From contig JAMPFN010000020.1 in assembly GCA_023664445.1 (NCBI GenBank), forward strand, positions 1-35,123: a stretch of 35,123 bases of DNA, in the 5' to 3' direction. The DNA is from Clostridium sp. (GTDB lineage Bacteria; Bacillota; Clostridia; Oscillospirales; Ruminococcaceae). The notes below the pieces were generated by a model, which was given only the letters and a program-made list of their open reading frames with translations, did no database searches and was not told where the DNA came from. Numbering within the stretch: position 1 is the stretch's first letter; the number at the start of each line of letters is the position of its first letter. The position numbers and the translations under genes were made by a program. This document shows positions 24,791-32,894 of the stretch, in pieces.

Positions 24791-25867
24791 TTGCCGGATT
24801 CATCTGAGGAAAAAACCGAAAAACCTACCGCGAAAAAGCGTAGTGACCAACGAAAAGAAGGCAACATTTTTCAAAGTAAGGAAATAATAATCGCATTTTC
24901 CCTTATTGTGACCTTTTATGCGTTCCGGATTCTTTTTTCATTTATAAAAGAAACATTGACTGATTTTATGGAATCCTTTTTTTCTCTTATAGGAACTCAG
25001 AATACAATTGTTATATCAGACACTTCAAAATATTTTGTTGAAGGCGTTATAGCGTTTATAAAAGCAGCGCTTCCTTTACTGATGATTGCGGGAGCGTCCG
25101 CAATTATAGCGACCGTTGCTCAGACAAGGGGACTTGTTACGTTTAAGTCGATAAAGCCGAAGTTCAGCCGTATGAACCCGATAAGCGGAGTTAAAAATAT
25201 GGTGTCGCTTAAAGGGCTTGTCGAACTTTTAAAATCGATACTGAAAATAGTTTTTTTGTTTTATATTATATATACGAGTATAAGCGGTGAAATAAATTCA
25301 CTTCCTAAATTTATAGATATGTCCGTGGAGGATGTGGTCGGCGCGATCGGCAGAATACTTTGGGGTATTATAACAAAGGTCGCGATAGCCTATGCGTTTC
25401 TTGCGGCTTTTGATTACCTTTATCAGCGTTGGAGCTATGAAAAAAGTCTTAGGATGACCAAACAGGAGGTAAAGGAAGAATATAAAATGACCGAAGGCGA
25501 TCCTAAGATAAAGGGTCAGATAAAATCAAAACAGCGTGAAATGTCAAGACAGCGTATGATGCAGGCTGTTCCCGAGGCGGACGTTGTAATCAGAAACCCT
25601 ACTCACTTTGCGGTCGCGCTTAAATATAATTCTGAAATGAACAGCGCTCCGGTGCTTGTAGCAAAAGGCGCTGATAGTCTTGCGTTCAAGATCATCGAAA
25701 TTGCGGAGCAGTACAATATACCAATATTGGAAAACAGACCTCTCGCAAGAGCGCTTTATTCCGAAGTCGATCTTGACAGAGAAATTCCGCAGGAATTTTA
25801 CAGTCCGGTTGCGGAAGTTCTCGCTTATGTATATAGTCTAAAGGAAAAGGATCTGAGGAAGACTTGA
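24791..25867 (+). CDS. flhB: flagellar export switch protein FlhB
   Basis: This 358-residue protein sets substrate specificity of the export gate. It starts at a TTG after AAGGGGGG. The N-terminus SSEEKTEKPTAKKRSDQRKEGNIFQS is the family signature, followed by four transmembrane helices. The self-cleavage site N269-P-T-H is intact in RNPTHFAVALKY, and the cytoplasmic FlhB-C domain follows (PVLVAKGADSLAFKIIEIAEQYNIPILENRPLARALY). Its stop overlaps the flhA start (TTGA). A second free copy of the C-domain lies downstream at 31830-32120. Confidence 0.96.
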   Translation: MPDSSEEKTEKPTAKKRSDQRKEGNIFQSKEIIIAFSLIVTFYAFRILFSFIKETLTDFMESFFSLIGTQNTIVISDTSKYFVEGVIAFIKAALPLLMIAGASAIIATVAQTRGLVTFKSIKPKFSRMNPISGVKNMVSLKGLVELLKSILKIVFLFYIIYTSISGEINSLPKFIDMSVEDVVGAIGRILWGIITKVAIAYAFLAAFDYLYQRWSYEKSLRMTKQEVKEEYKMTEGDPKIKGQIKSKQREMSRQRMMQAVPEADVVIRNPTHFAVALKYNSEMNSAPVLVAKGADSLAFKIIEIAEQYNIPILENRPLARALYSEVDLDREIPQEFYSPVAEVLAYVYSLKEKDLRKT

Positions 25868-27924
25868 AAAAACTTTTAAATTTTTTTACCAAAAATATCA
25901 TTTCGGCATTTGTCGTATTAATAGTTTTTCTGATTATTATACCGCTGCCGACAGCTATTCTTGACTTCATGTTTATTATGCAGATCGGATTGTCGCTTGT
26001 CATTCTGCTTATGACAATGTATGTCAAAGAGGTTCTGGAATTTTCAGTATTCCCGACTCTTTTGCTTGTAACGACGATTTTCCGATTGGCGCTTAATATT
26101 TCGTCGACTCGTTCTATCCTTACAAACAGCGGTTATGCCGGCGAGGTTGTAAAGGTGTTCGGACAATTCGTTATCCGAGGAGATGTAATAGTAGGTCTTG
26201 TAATATTCCTTATCATCGTACTTGTTCAGTTCCTTGTTATCACAAAGGGTGCGGAACGTGTCGCTGAGGTTTCGGCAAGATTTACTCTCGACGCTATGCC
26301 CGGAAAGCAGATGGCGATAGACGCCGATCTCAGCTCGGGACTTATCGATGAACAAACAGCAAGAATAAGACGTAACAATATTCAGCGTGAAGCAAGCTTT
26401 TACGGAGCTATGGACGGCGCTTCAAAATTCGTAAAGGGCGACGCTGTAATGTCTATAGTCGTAACTCTTATAAATCTTATCGGCGGAATTGTAGTCGGTA
26501 TGGTAAATGACGGCGGAAGCTTTGGCGAGATTATTCAGACCTATAGCGTCGCTACGGTCGGCGACGGTATGATGTCGCAGATCCCGGCGCTGCTCGTTTC
26601 CGTTTCAACAGGTATGCTAGTAACAAGATCGGCTTCCGAGGACAACATGAACAGCGACTTTTCAAAGCAGTTTGTTTCTCAGCCAAGAGTTCTTTTGCTT
26701 GCCGGTATCGCATTGCTGTTCCTTATCTTCATTGGATTTCCTCCGCTTCAGCTTATTCTTCTTTCGGCATTTCTCATTACAATGTCGTTCCTTCTTACAA
26801 GGACGGAAAGAAAATACGCCGTTGTGGAAGAGGAAGAGGAGTATGTTGAGGAACAGATCACAAGCGAGGCTGAATACTACAGAAACATCGACAATCTTTA
26901 CGATTTGCTTAATGTTGAACAGATAAAGATCGAGTTCGGTTACAGTCTTATACCGCTTGTTGATGAAAACAGCGGCGGTAACTTCCTTGATCGTGTTGTC
27001 ATGTTCAGAAAGCAGTACGCAATGGAAATGGGCATAGTCATACCGCCTGTTCAGCTTAAGGACAGCGGACAGATCAACCCGAACCAGTATTCGATATGTA
27101 TTAAGGGCGAAGAGGTGACGCGCGGAGATATCCTCGTCGACCACTATCTTGCGCTTGCACCGTCGGAAGAGGAGGATACTATAGACGGTATCGATACTAT
27201 CGAGCCTGCGTTCGGCATCAAGGCAAAATGGATAAGCGAGGATAAAAAGGTCAAAGCCGAGCTTTTGGGATATACGCTTATCGATCCTGTGTCTGTTATT
27301 ATTACGCATCTTTCCGAGGTTATAAAAGCTCATGCTTATGAGCTTCTTAACCGTGCGGAGATCAACAATATGCTTGAAAACCTTAAAAAATCGAACGAGG
27401 CTATTGTCAATGATACGGTTCCCGCAGTCGTTACTGTCGGCGAGCTTCAGAAGGTTCTTTGCCGTTTGCTTCAGGAACAGGTACCTGTCAGGGATCTCGA
27501 AACTATCTTGGAGACTCTCGGAGATTACGGTGCGAAGATCAAGGATACGGATATGCTTACCGAATATGTAAGGCAGTCGCTTAAACGTACTATCTCGCAT
27601 AAGTTTGCAGAGGCTGAACAGCTTAAGGTCATAAGTCTTGACGCTAAGGTGGAAAATCTTATCATGGGTTCTGTAAAGAAGATGGACAACGGCTCATATC
27701 TTGCGCTCGATCAGGAGAGTATCCAGAGCATAGTTATCGCTTCGACAAATCAGATAGAAAAGATAAGAGATCTTGTTCCGTCGCCCGTTATTCTGACGTC
27801 TCCTATTGTCAGGATCTATTTCAAGAAACTTATCGACCAGTTCTGTCCTAATGTAAATGTGCTTTCGTTTAATGAAATAGATTCAAATATACAGATCCAA
27901 GCGCTCGGTACAATAGAAATTTGA
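25864..27924 (+). CDS. flhA: flagellar export gate protein FlhA
   Basis: This 686-residue export protein has eight transmembrane segments in the first ~330 residues, the FHIPEP-family stretch FSVFPTLLLVTTIFRLALNISSTRSIL, and RFTLDAMPGKQMAIDADLSSGLIDEQ. The large cytoplasmic domain binds chaperone-substrate complexes. It starts at a TTG overlapping the flhB stop, with GAGGAAG upstream. Length is standard. It is the last gene of the first unit. In many Gram-positive operons flhF and flhG follow; here the next 98 bases are non-coding and hold a promoter for fliA. Confidence 0.97.
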   Translation: MKKLLNFFTKNIISAFVVLIVFLIIIPLPTAILDFMFIMQIGLSLVILLMTMYVKEVLEFSVFPTLLLVTTIFRLALNISSTRSILTNSGYAGEVVKVFGQFVIRGDVIVGLVIFLIIVLVQFLVITKGAERVAEVSARFTLDAMPGKQMAIDADLSSGLIDEQTARIRRNNIQREASFYGAMDGASKFVKGDAVMSIVVTLINLIGGIVVGMVNDGGSFGEIIQTYSVATVGDGMMSQIPALLVSVSTGMLVTRSASEDNMNSDFSKQFVSQPRVLLLAGIALLFLIFIGFPPLQLILLSAFLITMSFLLTRTERKYAVVEEEEEYVEEQITSEAEYYRNIDNLYDLLNVEQIKIEFGYSLIPLVDENSGGNFLDRVVMFRKQYAMEMGIVIPPVQLKDSGQINPNQYSICIKGEEVTRGDILVDHYLALAPSEEEDTIDGIDTIEPAFGIKAKWISEDKKVKAELLGYTLIDPVSVIITHLSEVIKAHAYELLNRAEINNMLENLKKSNEAIVNDTVPAVVTVGELQKVLCRLLQEQVPVRDLETILETLGDYGAKIKDTDMLTEYVRQSLKRTISHKFAEAEQLKVISLDAKVENLIMGSVKKMDNGSYLALDQESIQSIVIASTNQIEKIRDLVPSPVILTSPIVRIYFKKLIDQFCPNVNVLSFNEIDSNIQIQALGTIEI

Positions 27925-27942
27925 TTTTTTCGGCAAATTCAC

Positions 27943-27972
27943 TTGTCAAACTGCAAATTTTATTGTATAATA
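27943..27972 (+). promoter_or_regulatory. sigma-A-type promoter of the fliA unit
   Basis: TTGTCA (27943-27948), a 17-bp spacer and TATAAT (27966-27971) lie about 50 bases before fliA. The 20 bases at 27953-27972 are identical to 6352-6371 of the flgB promoter. GCAAATT occurs twice (27933 and 27953), 20 bp apart, which is two helical turns on the same face and could be an operator. Confidence 0.78.
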
Positions 27973-28022
27973 GATGTATATAGTATGTTTCTGCGGAATA
28001 CTACCTGAAAAGGGGGCTGAAA

Positions 28023-28805
28023 ATGAACGGTATATCGGAAAATGATAAAATTACCGATGAGGAATTTGCAGTTCTATACGACGAGTATAAATCCACCGGA
28101 AATATTGCTGTCCGTAATAAGCTCGTTATGGCATACAGCTATATTGCACAGGTGTCCGCTTTTCAGCTGCGCGGTATCGCAGATAATAATTCACAGGTTG
28201 AAGATATGATCAATCAGGGGATAATCACTCTTATCGATTGTATTGAAAAATTTGATATCAGCAAGGGGATAAAGTTTGAATCCTATGCATATATGAGAGT
28301 AAGGGGAGGAATTATCGATCTTGTAAGAAAGCAGGATTGGATCCCGAGAAGAGTAAGGGTCAACGCAAAGGCGATCAATAACGCGAAAGCCGAACTTTCA
28401 AACGCATTGGGACGTGAACCTACACAGGCAGAGATCGCCGAAAAAATGGGTATCGATGAGGCAAAGCTTTCAAAATACAGCGCAGAGGTTTCTAATGCCG
28501 TTATGTATTCCTTTGAAGAGCTGATACAGAATGTTTCTCAAATGGGGAGCGTTCTCGAAAACAGCACAAAGGACGATATAACGCCCGAGAGAAAGCTGCT
28601 TAAAGACGAGCTTCGCACAGCTCTTGCAGAGGCGATAGAGGAGCTTTCCGAAAGAGAAAGGCTTGTTGTGACTTTGTATTATTATGAAAATCTTAATCTT
28701 TCCGATATCGCCAAGGTTATGGAGGTCAGTATACAGAGGATCTCACAGATAAATTCGCGTGCCGTCGCGAAACTTCGCGATAAGCTTCAGGATTACATGG
28801 ATTAA
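28023..28805 (+). CDS. fliA: flagellar RNA polymerase sigma factor FliA (sigma-28/SigD)
   Basis: This 260-residue sigma-70 family factor is of the flagellar FliA/WhiG class. Region 2 is clear in VEDMINQGIITLIDCIEKFD and KFESYAYMRVRGGIIDLVRKQDWIPRRVR, region 3 in LGREPTQAEIAEKMGI, and region 4 in LSERERLVVTLYYYENLNLSDIAKVMEVSIQRISQINSRAVAKL. It should direct late flagellar genes such as flagellin. A strong AAAGGGGG site precedes the ATG. It opens a second unit with its own promoter, followed by flgF and flgG. Confidence 0.96.
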   Translation: MNGISENDKITDEEFAVLYDEYKSTGNIAVRNKLVMAYSYIAQVSAFQLRGIADNNSQVEDMINQGIITLIDCIEKFDISKGIKFESYAYMRVRGGIIDLVRKQDWIPRRVRVNAKAINNAKAELSNALGREPTQAEIAEKMGIDEAKLSKYSAEVSNAVMYSFEELIQNVSQMGSVLENSTKDDITPERKLLKDELRTALAEAIEELSERERLVVTLYYYENLNLSDIAKVMEVSIQRISQINSRAVAKLRDKLQDYMD

Positions 28806-28831
28806 CATTATCTGAAAGGAGTATTATTAAT

Positions 28832-29569
28832 ATGCTTGCAGGATTTTATACGGCTGCGTCGGGGCTTCTGACACAGCAGAGAAACATCAACGTTATAGGT
28901 AATAACATGACGAATTCACAGACTGTCGGCTACAGAAGCCAGAGAGTTATGCAGTCGACGTTTGAGCATGATTTCCTTACACGCTATGAGGACGGTGTGT
29001 ACAATTACATAGGCACAGGCGACCCTGTGACGCTTATCGACGAGGTTGAAACGAATTTTAATTATTCTTCTCTTGAGGATACGGACAGTCCGTTCGATAT
29101 GGCTATCGTCGGGGACGGTTACTTCAATATCCAAGGCGAAACAAGACAGTATATGACAAGAAACGGCAACTTTAATATCGACGAAGAGGGCTATCTTATA
29201 CTTGAAGACGTGGGAAGAGTTCTCGGTCAGAACGGCAATATAAGAGTGAACGGCTCAAAATTTACCGTTACTACTGACGGATATGTGTTTGATGAAAATT
29301 ACAATTTCATTGACAGACTGCTTATTACAAGACCTGCCGACGGTTCGCAGCTGAGAAAATATCCAAACGGCATGTTCAGTACCGACAGAGCTAACGTTAT
29401 AAATGAACCCGACGTTTATCAGTACACTCTCGAACGTTCAAACGTTGATATGAATCAGGAGTATACAAGACTTATCGAGGCACAGCGCTGCTTGCAGGCA
29501 TGTGCGACTGCGCTTTCGACAGTTGATAATATGAACGCCAAAGCGGCAACGCTTTCAAGTATAACTTAA
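28832..29569 (+). CDS. flgF: flagellar rod protein, FlgF/FlgG family (first copy)
   Basis: This 245-residue protein starts MLAGFYTAASGLLTQQRNINVIGNNMTNSQTVGYRS and ends YTLERSNVDMNQEYTRLIEAQRCLQACATALSTVDNM, the N- and C-terminal rod/hook family signatures. With the next gene it forms the distal-rod pair, equivalent to Bacillus flhO/flhP. I assign flgF by position; the two are hard to tell apart by sequence. AAAGGAG lies just before the ATG, 26 bases after fliA. Confidence 0.88.
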   Translation: MLAGFYTAASGLLTQQRNINVIGNNMTNSQTVGYRSQRVMQSTFEHDFLTRYEDGVYNYIGTGDPVTLIDEVETNFNYSSLEDTDSPFDMAIVGDGYFNIQGETRQYMTRNGNFNIDEEGYLILEDVGRVLGQNGNIRVNGSKFTVTTDGYVFDENYNFIDRLLITRPADGSQLRKYPNGMFSTDRANVINEPDVYQYTLERSNVDMNQEYTRLIEAQRCLQACATALSTVDNMNAKAATLSSIT

Positions 29570-29586
29570 TTGGGAGTTGAAAATTT

Positions 29587-30336
29587 ATGAATAACGCTTT
29601 TTATACCGGCGCTTCGGGACTCAGAGCGCATCAGAACGCGATAGATGTTGCGTCGCATAACATCACGAATGTAAATACCTACGGCTATAAGGCGACAAAG
29701 CCCGAATTCAGGGAGCTTCTTAATAACCGTATGGATATAAATATCAACAGGGAGCTTCCCGAAAACGAGAGGATCTTAAAAGGACACGGCGTTAAGATGT
29801 CAAATCAGGATCTTCTGTTCACCGACGGAAACCTTGAAAACACAGGGCATGAGCTTGACTACGCTGTTGTGGGCGACGCCTTGTTTGCCGTTGAAAGAAA
29901 GGGCGACGTTGAATATACAAGGGACGGATCGTTTGCATTGAGCATAGAAAACGGTGACGCTTATCTCACGACAAGCGACGGAGCCTATGTGCTCGATCAG
30001 AACTATAACAGGATAATCGTTCCGTATAAGCCGGGAACAAACGATATAGATACGACAGGGCTTAACAAGAGGCTCGGCGTGTTCAGCTTTTCAAATCCTT
30101 ACGGCTTAAGACGCTTGGATTACCAGAGCTTTGAACCGACAGCTATTTCGGGTGAAGCGGAGGACGCGGCGGCAGGCGAGTATAAGATATTTGAACAGTC
30201 GCTCGAGCGTTCAAACGTAAACATCGGAAAAGAATTTTCTGACGTTATAGTATCACAAAAGGCTTATCAGTTTTCCGCAAGAGTCGTAACGACTGCTGAT
30301 GAGATCGAACAGGTGGTAAACAGTCTTAGAAAGTAA
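29587..30336 (+). CDS. flgG: flagellar rod protein, FlgF/FlgG family (second copy)
   Basis: This 249-residue distal-rod protein begins NNAFYTGASGLRAHQNAIDVASHNITNVNTYGYKATKPEF and ends FEQSLERSNVNIGKEFSDVIVSQKAYQFSARVVTTADEIEQVVNSLRK, with the central DYAVVGDALFAVE strand of the family. It is exported by the flagellar system and lies in the rod below the hook. The GGGAG site precedes the ATG, 17 bases after flgF. Assignment as flgG rather than flgF is by order. Confidence 0.88.
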   Translation: MNNAFYTGASGLRAHQNAIDVASHNITNVNTYGYKATKPEFRELLNNRMDININRELPENERILKGHGVKMSNQDLLFTDGNLENTGHELDYAVVGDALFAVERKGDVEYTRDGSFALSIENGDAYLTTSDGAYVLDQNYNRIIVPYKPGTNDIDTTGLNKRLGVFSFSNPYGLRRLDYQSFEPTAISGEAEDAAAGEYKIFEQSLERSNVNIGKEFSDVIVSQKAYQFSARVVTTADEIEQVVNSLRK

Positions 30337-30350
30337 TCCGGATCTTGTAA

Positions 30351-30403
30351 GGCGGCGCACAAAAATGTGGGGAAAATATGCTGTAAAGACGTGCGATGCC
30401 GCC
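30351..30403 (+). other. long-range hairpin after flgG
   Basis: GGCGGC (30351-30356) pairs with GCCGCC (30398-30403), and GCAC with GTGC just inside with a 3-nt bulge, around a ~30-nt loop. No U-run follows. It fills most of the 97-base gap before the next gene and may tune downstream expression. Confidence 0.4.
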
Positions 30404-30433
30404 TAAAATTGTAATGATGAAAGGGGGATCGGT

Positions 30434-31843
30434 ATGGCTGACATGATAAGAGCGACTACGCCGCTTACAAACAAAAACATAACGCAGACGCTCAGAGAAC
30501 ATCCTGATTCAGACATTGCCCCCTTTGATCTGCAGGATCCTTCCAAAATAGTAAAGGCGGCGCCGAATTCCGAGCTTTTGAAGCAGAATTCGGGAAATAT
30601 AGAGAAGCAAACCGCTCCCGAAATACTTTTGGATCTGCTGAAAGATCCGACTGTAACCGTTAACTTTATAAAAAATATCCTTATGCTGCAGGAGATAATA
30701 GGAATTATCTCGATGCAGAACTCCCCTGTTACGGAAGAAATCGAACAGCTTTTTTCACAGCTGGCAGTAAATCCGGAGGAACTTGCTCAGGAACTTGTCA
30801 GGCAGGAGAATTCCTCTACCGCCTTTAAGGGCGAGGTGTTTGATTTTTTGCGTAACATGGTAAAGGAAAATCCGTCGCCCGAAATGAAACAAGCCGTATC
30901 AAATATGCTTAAGGCTGTTAATACGGAAAACTGTAAGTCGGATATTTTAAAGGCGCTTTCCGGAACTATGAAATATCTTTCCGAAACGCTTTCCCCGAAT
31001 AAGGAGCTTTCGGCAAGGCTTCATGATCTCTCGATGCGTTTTCGTTCGGAGAATGCGCCTGATGAATTTTTGCAGTTGAAAAATGAAACCGCAGCCGTAA
31101 TGCAGGATATTGAAAAAAGTATCATGTTTTCAAATAAGCTTTCGTGCCTTACGTCTATGGTAACATATAATCTTTCACGGTATAATACAAATATATCGTT
31201 TCTGAAAGACGCCGCAAACGATATTCTCATGTTTATACATGACGACGCGCAAAGGTCGGCGTTCTTGCAGAAGCTGTATAACAGTATTTCCTCGAATGCG
31301 CCGAAAGAAAGCAGCTCAAAGGTGCTTGACGTACTGGTAAAAATACTTGAGAAGCAGACCGACAGCGAAAGCGTTATGCAGATGAAAGGGGAGAGCGTTG
31401 AAAGCGTTATTCACAGCCTTCTTTCATCGCCGAGCAATTTTACGCCCTTGCTGCATTTCATTATACCGATAGACGACGGTATAATGAAGGCGTTTGGTGA
31501 AATGTGGATAAATCCCGATGAAGAAAACAAGAAAAGTTCTAAAAGTCAGGGCGAAGAGCCTGTAAGAACTATCCATATGCTGCTTGTTTTTGATATACCC
31601 GATGTGGGAAGATTTGAAACAGAGCTTTTTGTCCAGGATAAAAAAATAGATATGTCGCTTATGTGTCCTGCGTCTATGAGCGAATATATGGATCAGCTTT
31701 CTTCACAGATTCGCGACTGCATAAGCTTTTCAGAGTATAAATTCAATAAGATCAATGTAGCAAGACTTGAAAAACCCAGATCGCTTATCGAGGTGTTTCC
31801 GTCGCTTCCGCAGAAAAGGACTGGTATAAATGTTAGAATATAA
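30434..31843 (+). CDS. YlqG-like, FliK-related protein
   Basis: This 469-residue protein has no signal peptide or membrane helix. The N-terminal ~350 residues are helical and unrecognised. The last ~90 residues (from about 376: VRTIHMLLVFDIPDVGRFETELFVQDKKIDMSL) have the strand pattern of the FliK C-terminal (Flg_hook) domain, (L/I)-P-x-(L/V)-G-(R/x)-(V/F)-E-x-x-(L/V). It overlaps the next gene, an FlhB C-terminal domain, by 14 bases. In Bacillus ylqG and ylqH form the same pair. I infer a FliK-like secreted or cytoplasmic partner of that FlhB-like domain; the exact role is unknown. Confidence 0.75.
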   Translation: MADMIRATTPLTNKNITQTLREHPDSDIAPFDLQDPSKIVKAAPNSELLKQNSGNIEKQTAPEILLDLLKDPTVTVNFIKNILMLQEIIGIISMQNSPVTEEIEQLFSQLAVNPEELAQELVRQENSSTAFKGEVFDFLRNMVKENPSPEMKQAVSNMLKAVNTENCKSDILKALSGTMKYLSETLSPNKELSARLHDLSMRFRSENAPDEFLQLKNETAAVMQDIEKSIMFSNKLSCLTSMVTYNLSRYNTNISFLKDAANDILMFIHDDAQRSAFLQKLYNSISSNAPKESSSKVLDVLVKILEKQTDSESVMQMKGESVESVIHSLLSSPSNFTPLLHFIIPIDDGIMKAFGEMWINPDEENKKSSKSQGEEPVRTIHMLLVFDIPDVGRFETELFVQDKKIDMSLMCPASMSEYMDQLSSQIRDCISFSEYKFNKINVARLEKPRSLIEVFPSLPQKRTGINVRI

Positions 31844-32120
31844 CAAAAAAAATAAGGCGGTCGCTTTAAGATATAACGCTGATGTTGATAAAGCGCCGGT
31901 TATTATAGCTTCGGGTTCGGGGAGCATTGCGAATAAGATAATCGAGATAGCCGAACAGAACGGAATACCCGTTTATAGAGATGACAGCGCCGCTTCGCTT
32001 ATGTGTATGCTCGAAGTCGGCAACAGTATACCTCCTGAGCTTTATGAGGTGATTGCTGCGATCTATTGTCAGCTTTTGAGAAGCTCGGAAAAGATGAAAA
32101 GCGGGGATAAGTCAAAATAA
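31830..32120 (+). CDS. free-standing FlhB C-terminal domain protein (YlqH-like)
   Basis: This 96-residue protein matches only the cytoplasmic C-terminal part of FlhB. KAVALRYNADVDKAPVIIASGSGSIANKIIEIAEQNGIPVYRDDSAASLMCMLEVGNSIPPELYEVIAAIY aligns with FAVALKYNSEMNSAPVLVAKGADSLAFKIIEIAEQYNIPILENRPLARALY of the flhB here. It begins right after where NPTH would be, so it resembles the product of FlhB self-cleavage without its membrane part. It overlaps the FliK-like gene by 14 bases, suggesting coupled translation. Such proteins can substitute for the FlhB C-domain in some species. Confidence 0.9.
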   Translation: MLEYNKKNKAVALRYNADVDKAPVIIASGSGSIANKIIEIAEQNGIPVYRDDSAASLMCMLEVGNSIPPELYEVIAAIYCQLLRSSEKMKSGDKSK

Positions 32121-32140
32121 TATCGGAGGGCATAAAATAG

Positions 32141-32782
32141 ATGAGTAATACGCTGCCAATAAAAAAAGCATATGAAGGCTCTGTTTGTGAGATAAAGTCA
32201 ATGGATAACGAGCTTATAGCTATCGGAAGGATAAAGGAAATTACTCCCGAATACATAAAAATCATGAATGATAAAACAGAACTGAATATAGTTGACTATG
32301 GGACTCCAATCAAGATAAATTTGTTCAACGCAAGAATAGGCTTCAGGGTTTTAGTCGGAAGCGTGTATACGTCCACTCGTATGGAGATGACTATCAACAG
32401 CGTCTATAACCTTGTCGATAAGGAAAGAAGAAATTTTTTTCGTGTCGATATGTATATTCCGGCGAGGATACTTTACAGCAAGTCGCCGAGGGATGAATTT
32501 ATGACGGAGGAAGGCATTGTAATTCTCGATATGAGCCTTAGCGGTCTGAAGTTCAAGACAAATTCTGTATTTGAGTTGGATAGTACGTTTACTATCGAGC
32601 TTAAGCTCAATCCGAAAAAGAAATCGGTTTTCCAATGCAAAATAATCAGGGAAATAGAAACCAAAGACGATCATAATTGCTATGGCAGCGAGTTTGTTTA
32701 CAGTAAATCGGAAGACGCGGATATGCTTTGTTCATATCTGTTTAAGAAGCAGAGAGAATTTTTAAACAAAAGAGATAATTAA
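32141..32782 (+). CDS. PilZ-domain (YcgR-like) c-di-GMP-binding protein
   Basis: This 213-residue cytoplasmic protein has an N-terminal YcgR-like beta domain (about 1-90) and a C-terminal PilZ domain. Both c-di-GMP-binding motifs are intact: R97-N-F-F-R101 (RxxxR) and D130-M-S-L-S-G135 (D/N-x-S-x-x-G). YcgR-type proteins bind the C-ring or stator when c-di-GMP is high and slow the motor. It sits 20 bases after the FlhB-C gene, with TCGGAGG upstream. In this cluster it is a candidate control input to the motor. Confidence 0.93.
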   Translation: MSNTLPIKKAYEGSVCEIKSMDNELIAIGRIKEITPEYIKIMNDKTELNIVDYGTPIKINLFNARIGFRVLVGSVYTSTRMEMTINSVYNLVDKERRNFFRVDMYIPARILYSKSPRDEFMTEEGIVILDMSLSGLKFKTNSVFELDSTFTIELKLNPKKKSVFQCKIIREIETKDDHNCYGSEFVYSKSEDADMLCSYLFKKQREFLNKRDN

Positions 32783-32843
32783 GGCAAGATCGTGCAAAGT
32801 CGTTAGGCGGTTTTTATGCGGTTGTTGTTTTGAGTAAGACCGG

Positions 32844-32865
32844 TAAACGGCGTTTATGCCGTTTA
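32844..32865 (+). other. hairpin ahead of the FapA-family gene
   Basis: TAAACGGC (32844-32851) pairs with GCCGTTTA (32858-32865) over a 6-nt loop, just before the AAGGAGG site. It could mildly reduce read-through from the PilZ gene. Its tail is only weakly T-rich. Confidence 0.4.
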
Positions 32866-32894
32866 ATTGCAATATTAAAAAAGGAGGCGGCAAA

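Noticed and set aside
26662..27600. 312-residue minus-strand frame
   Set aside because: It is opposite the conserved FlhA cytoplasmic domain; composition and context mark it as a shadow.
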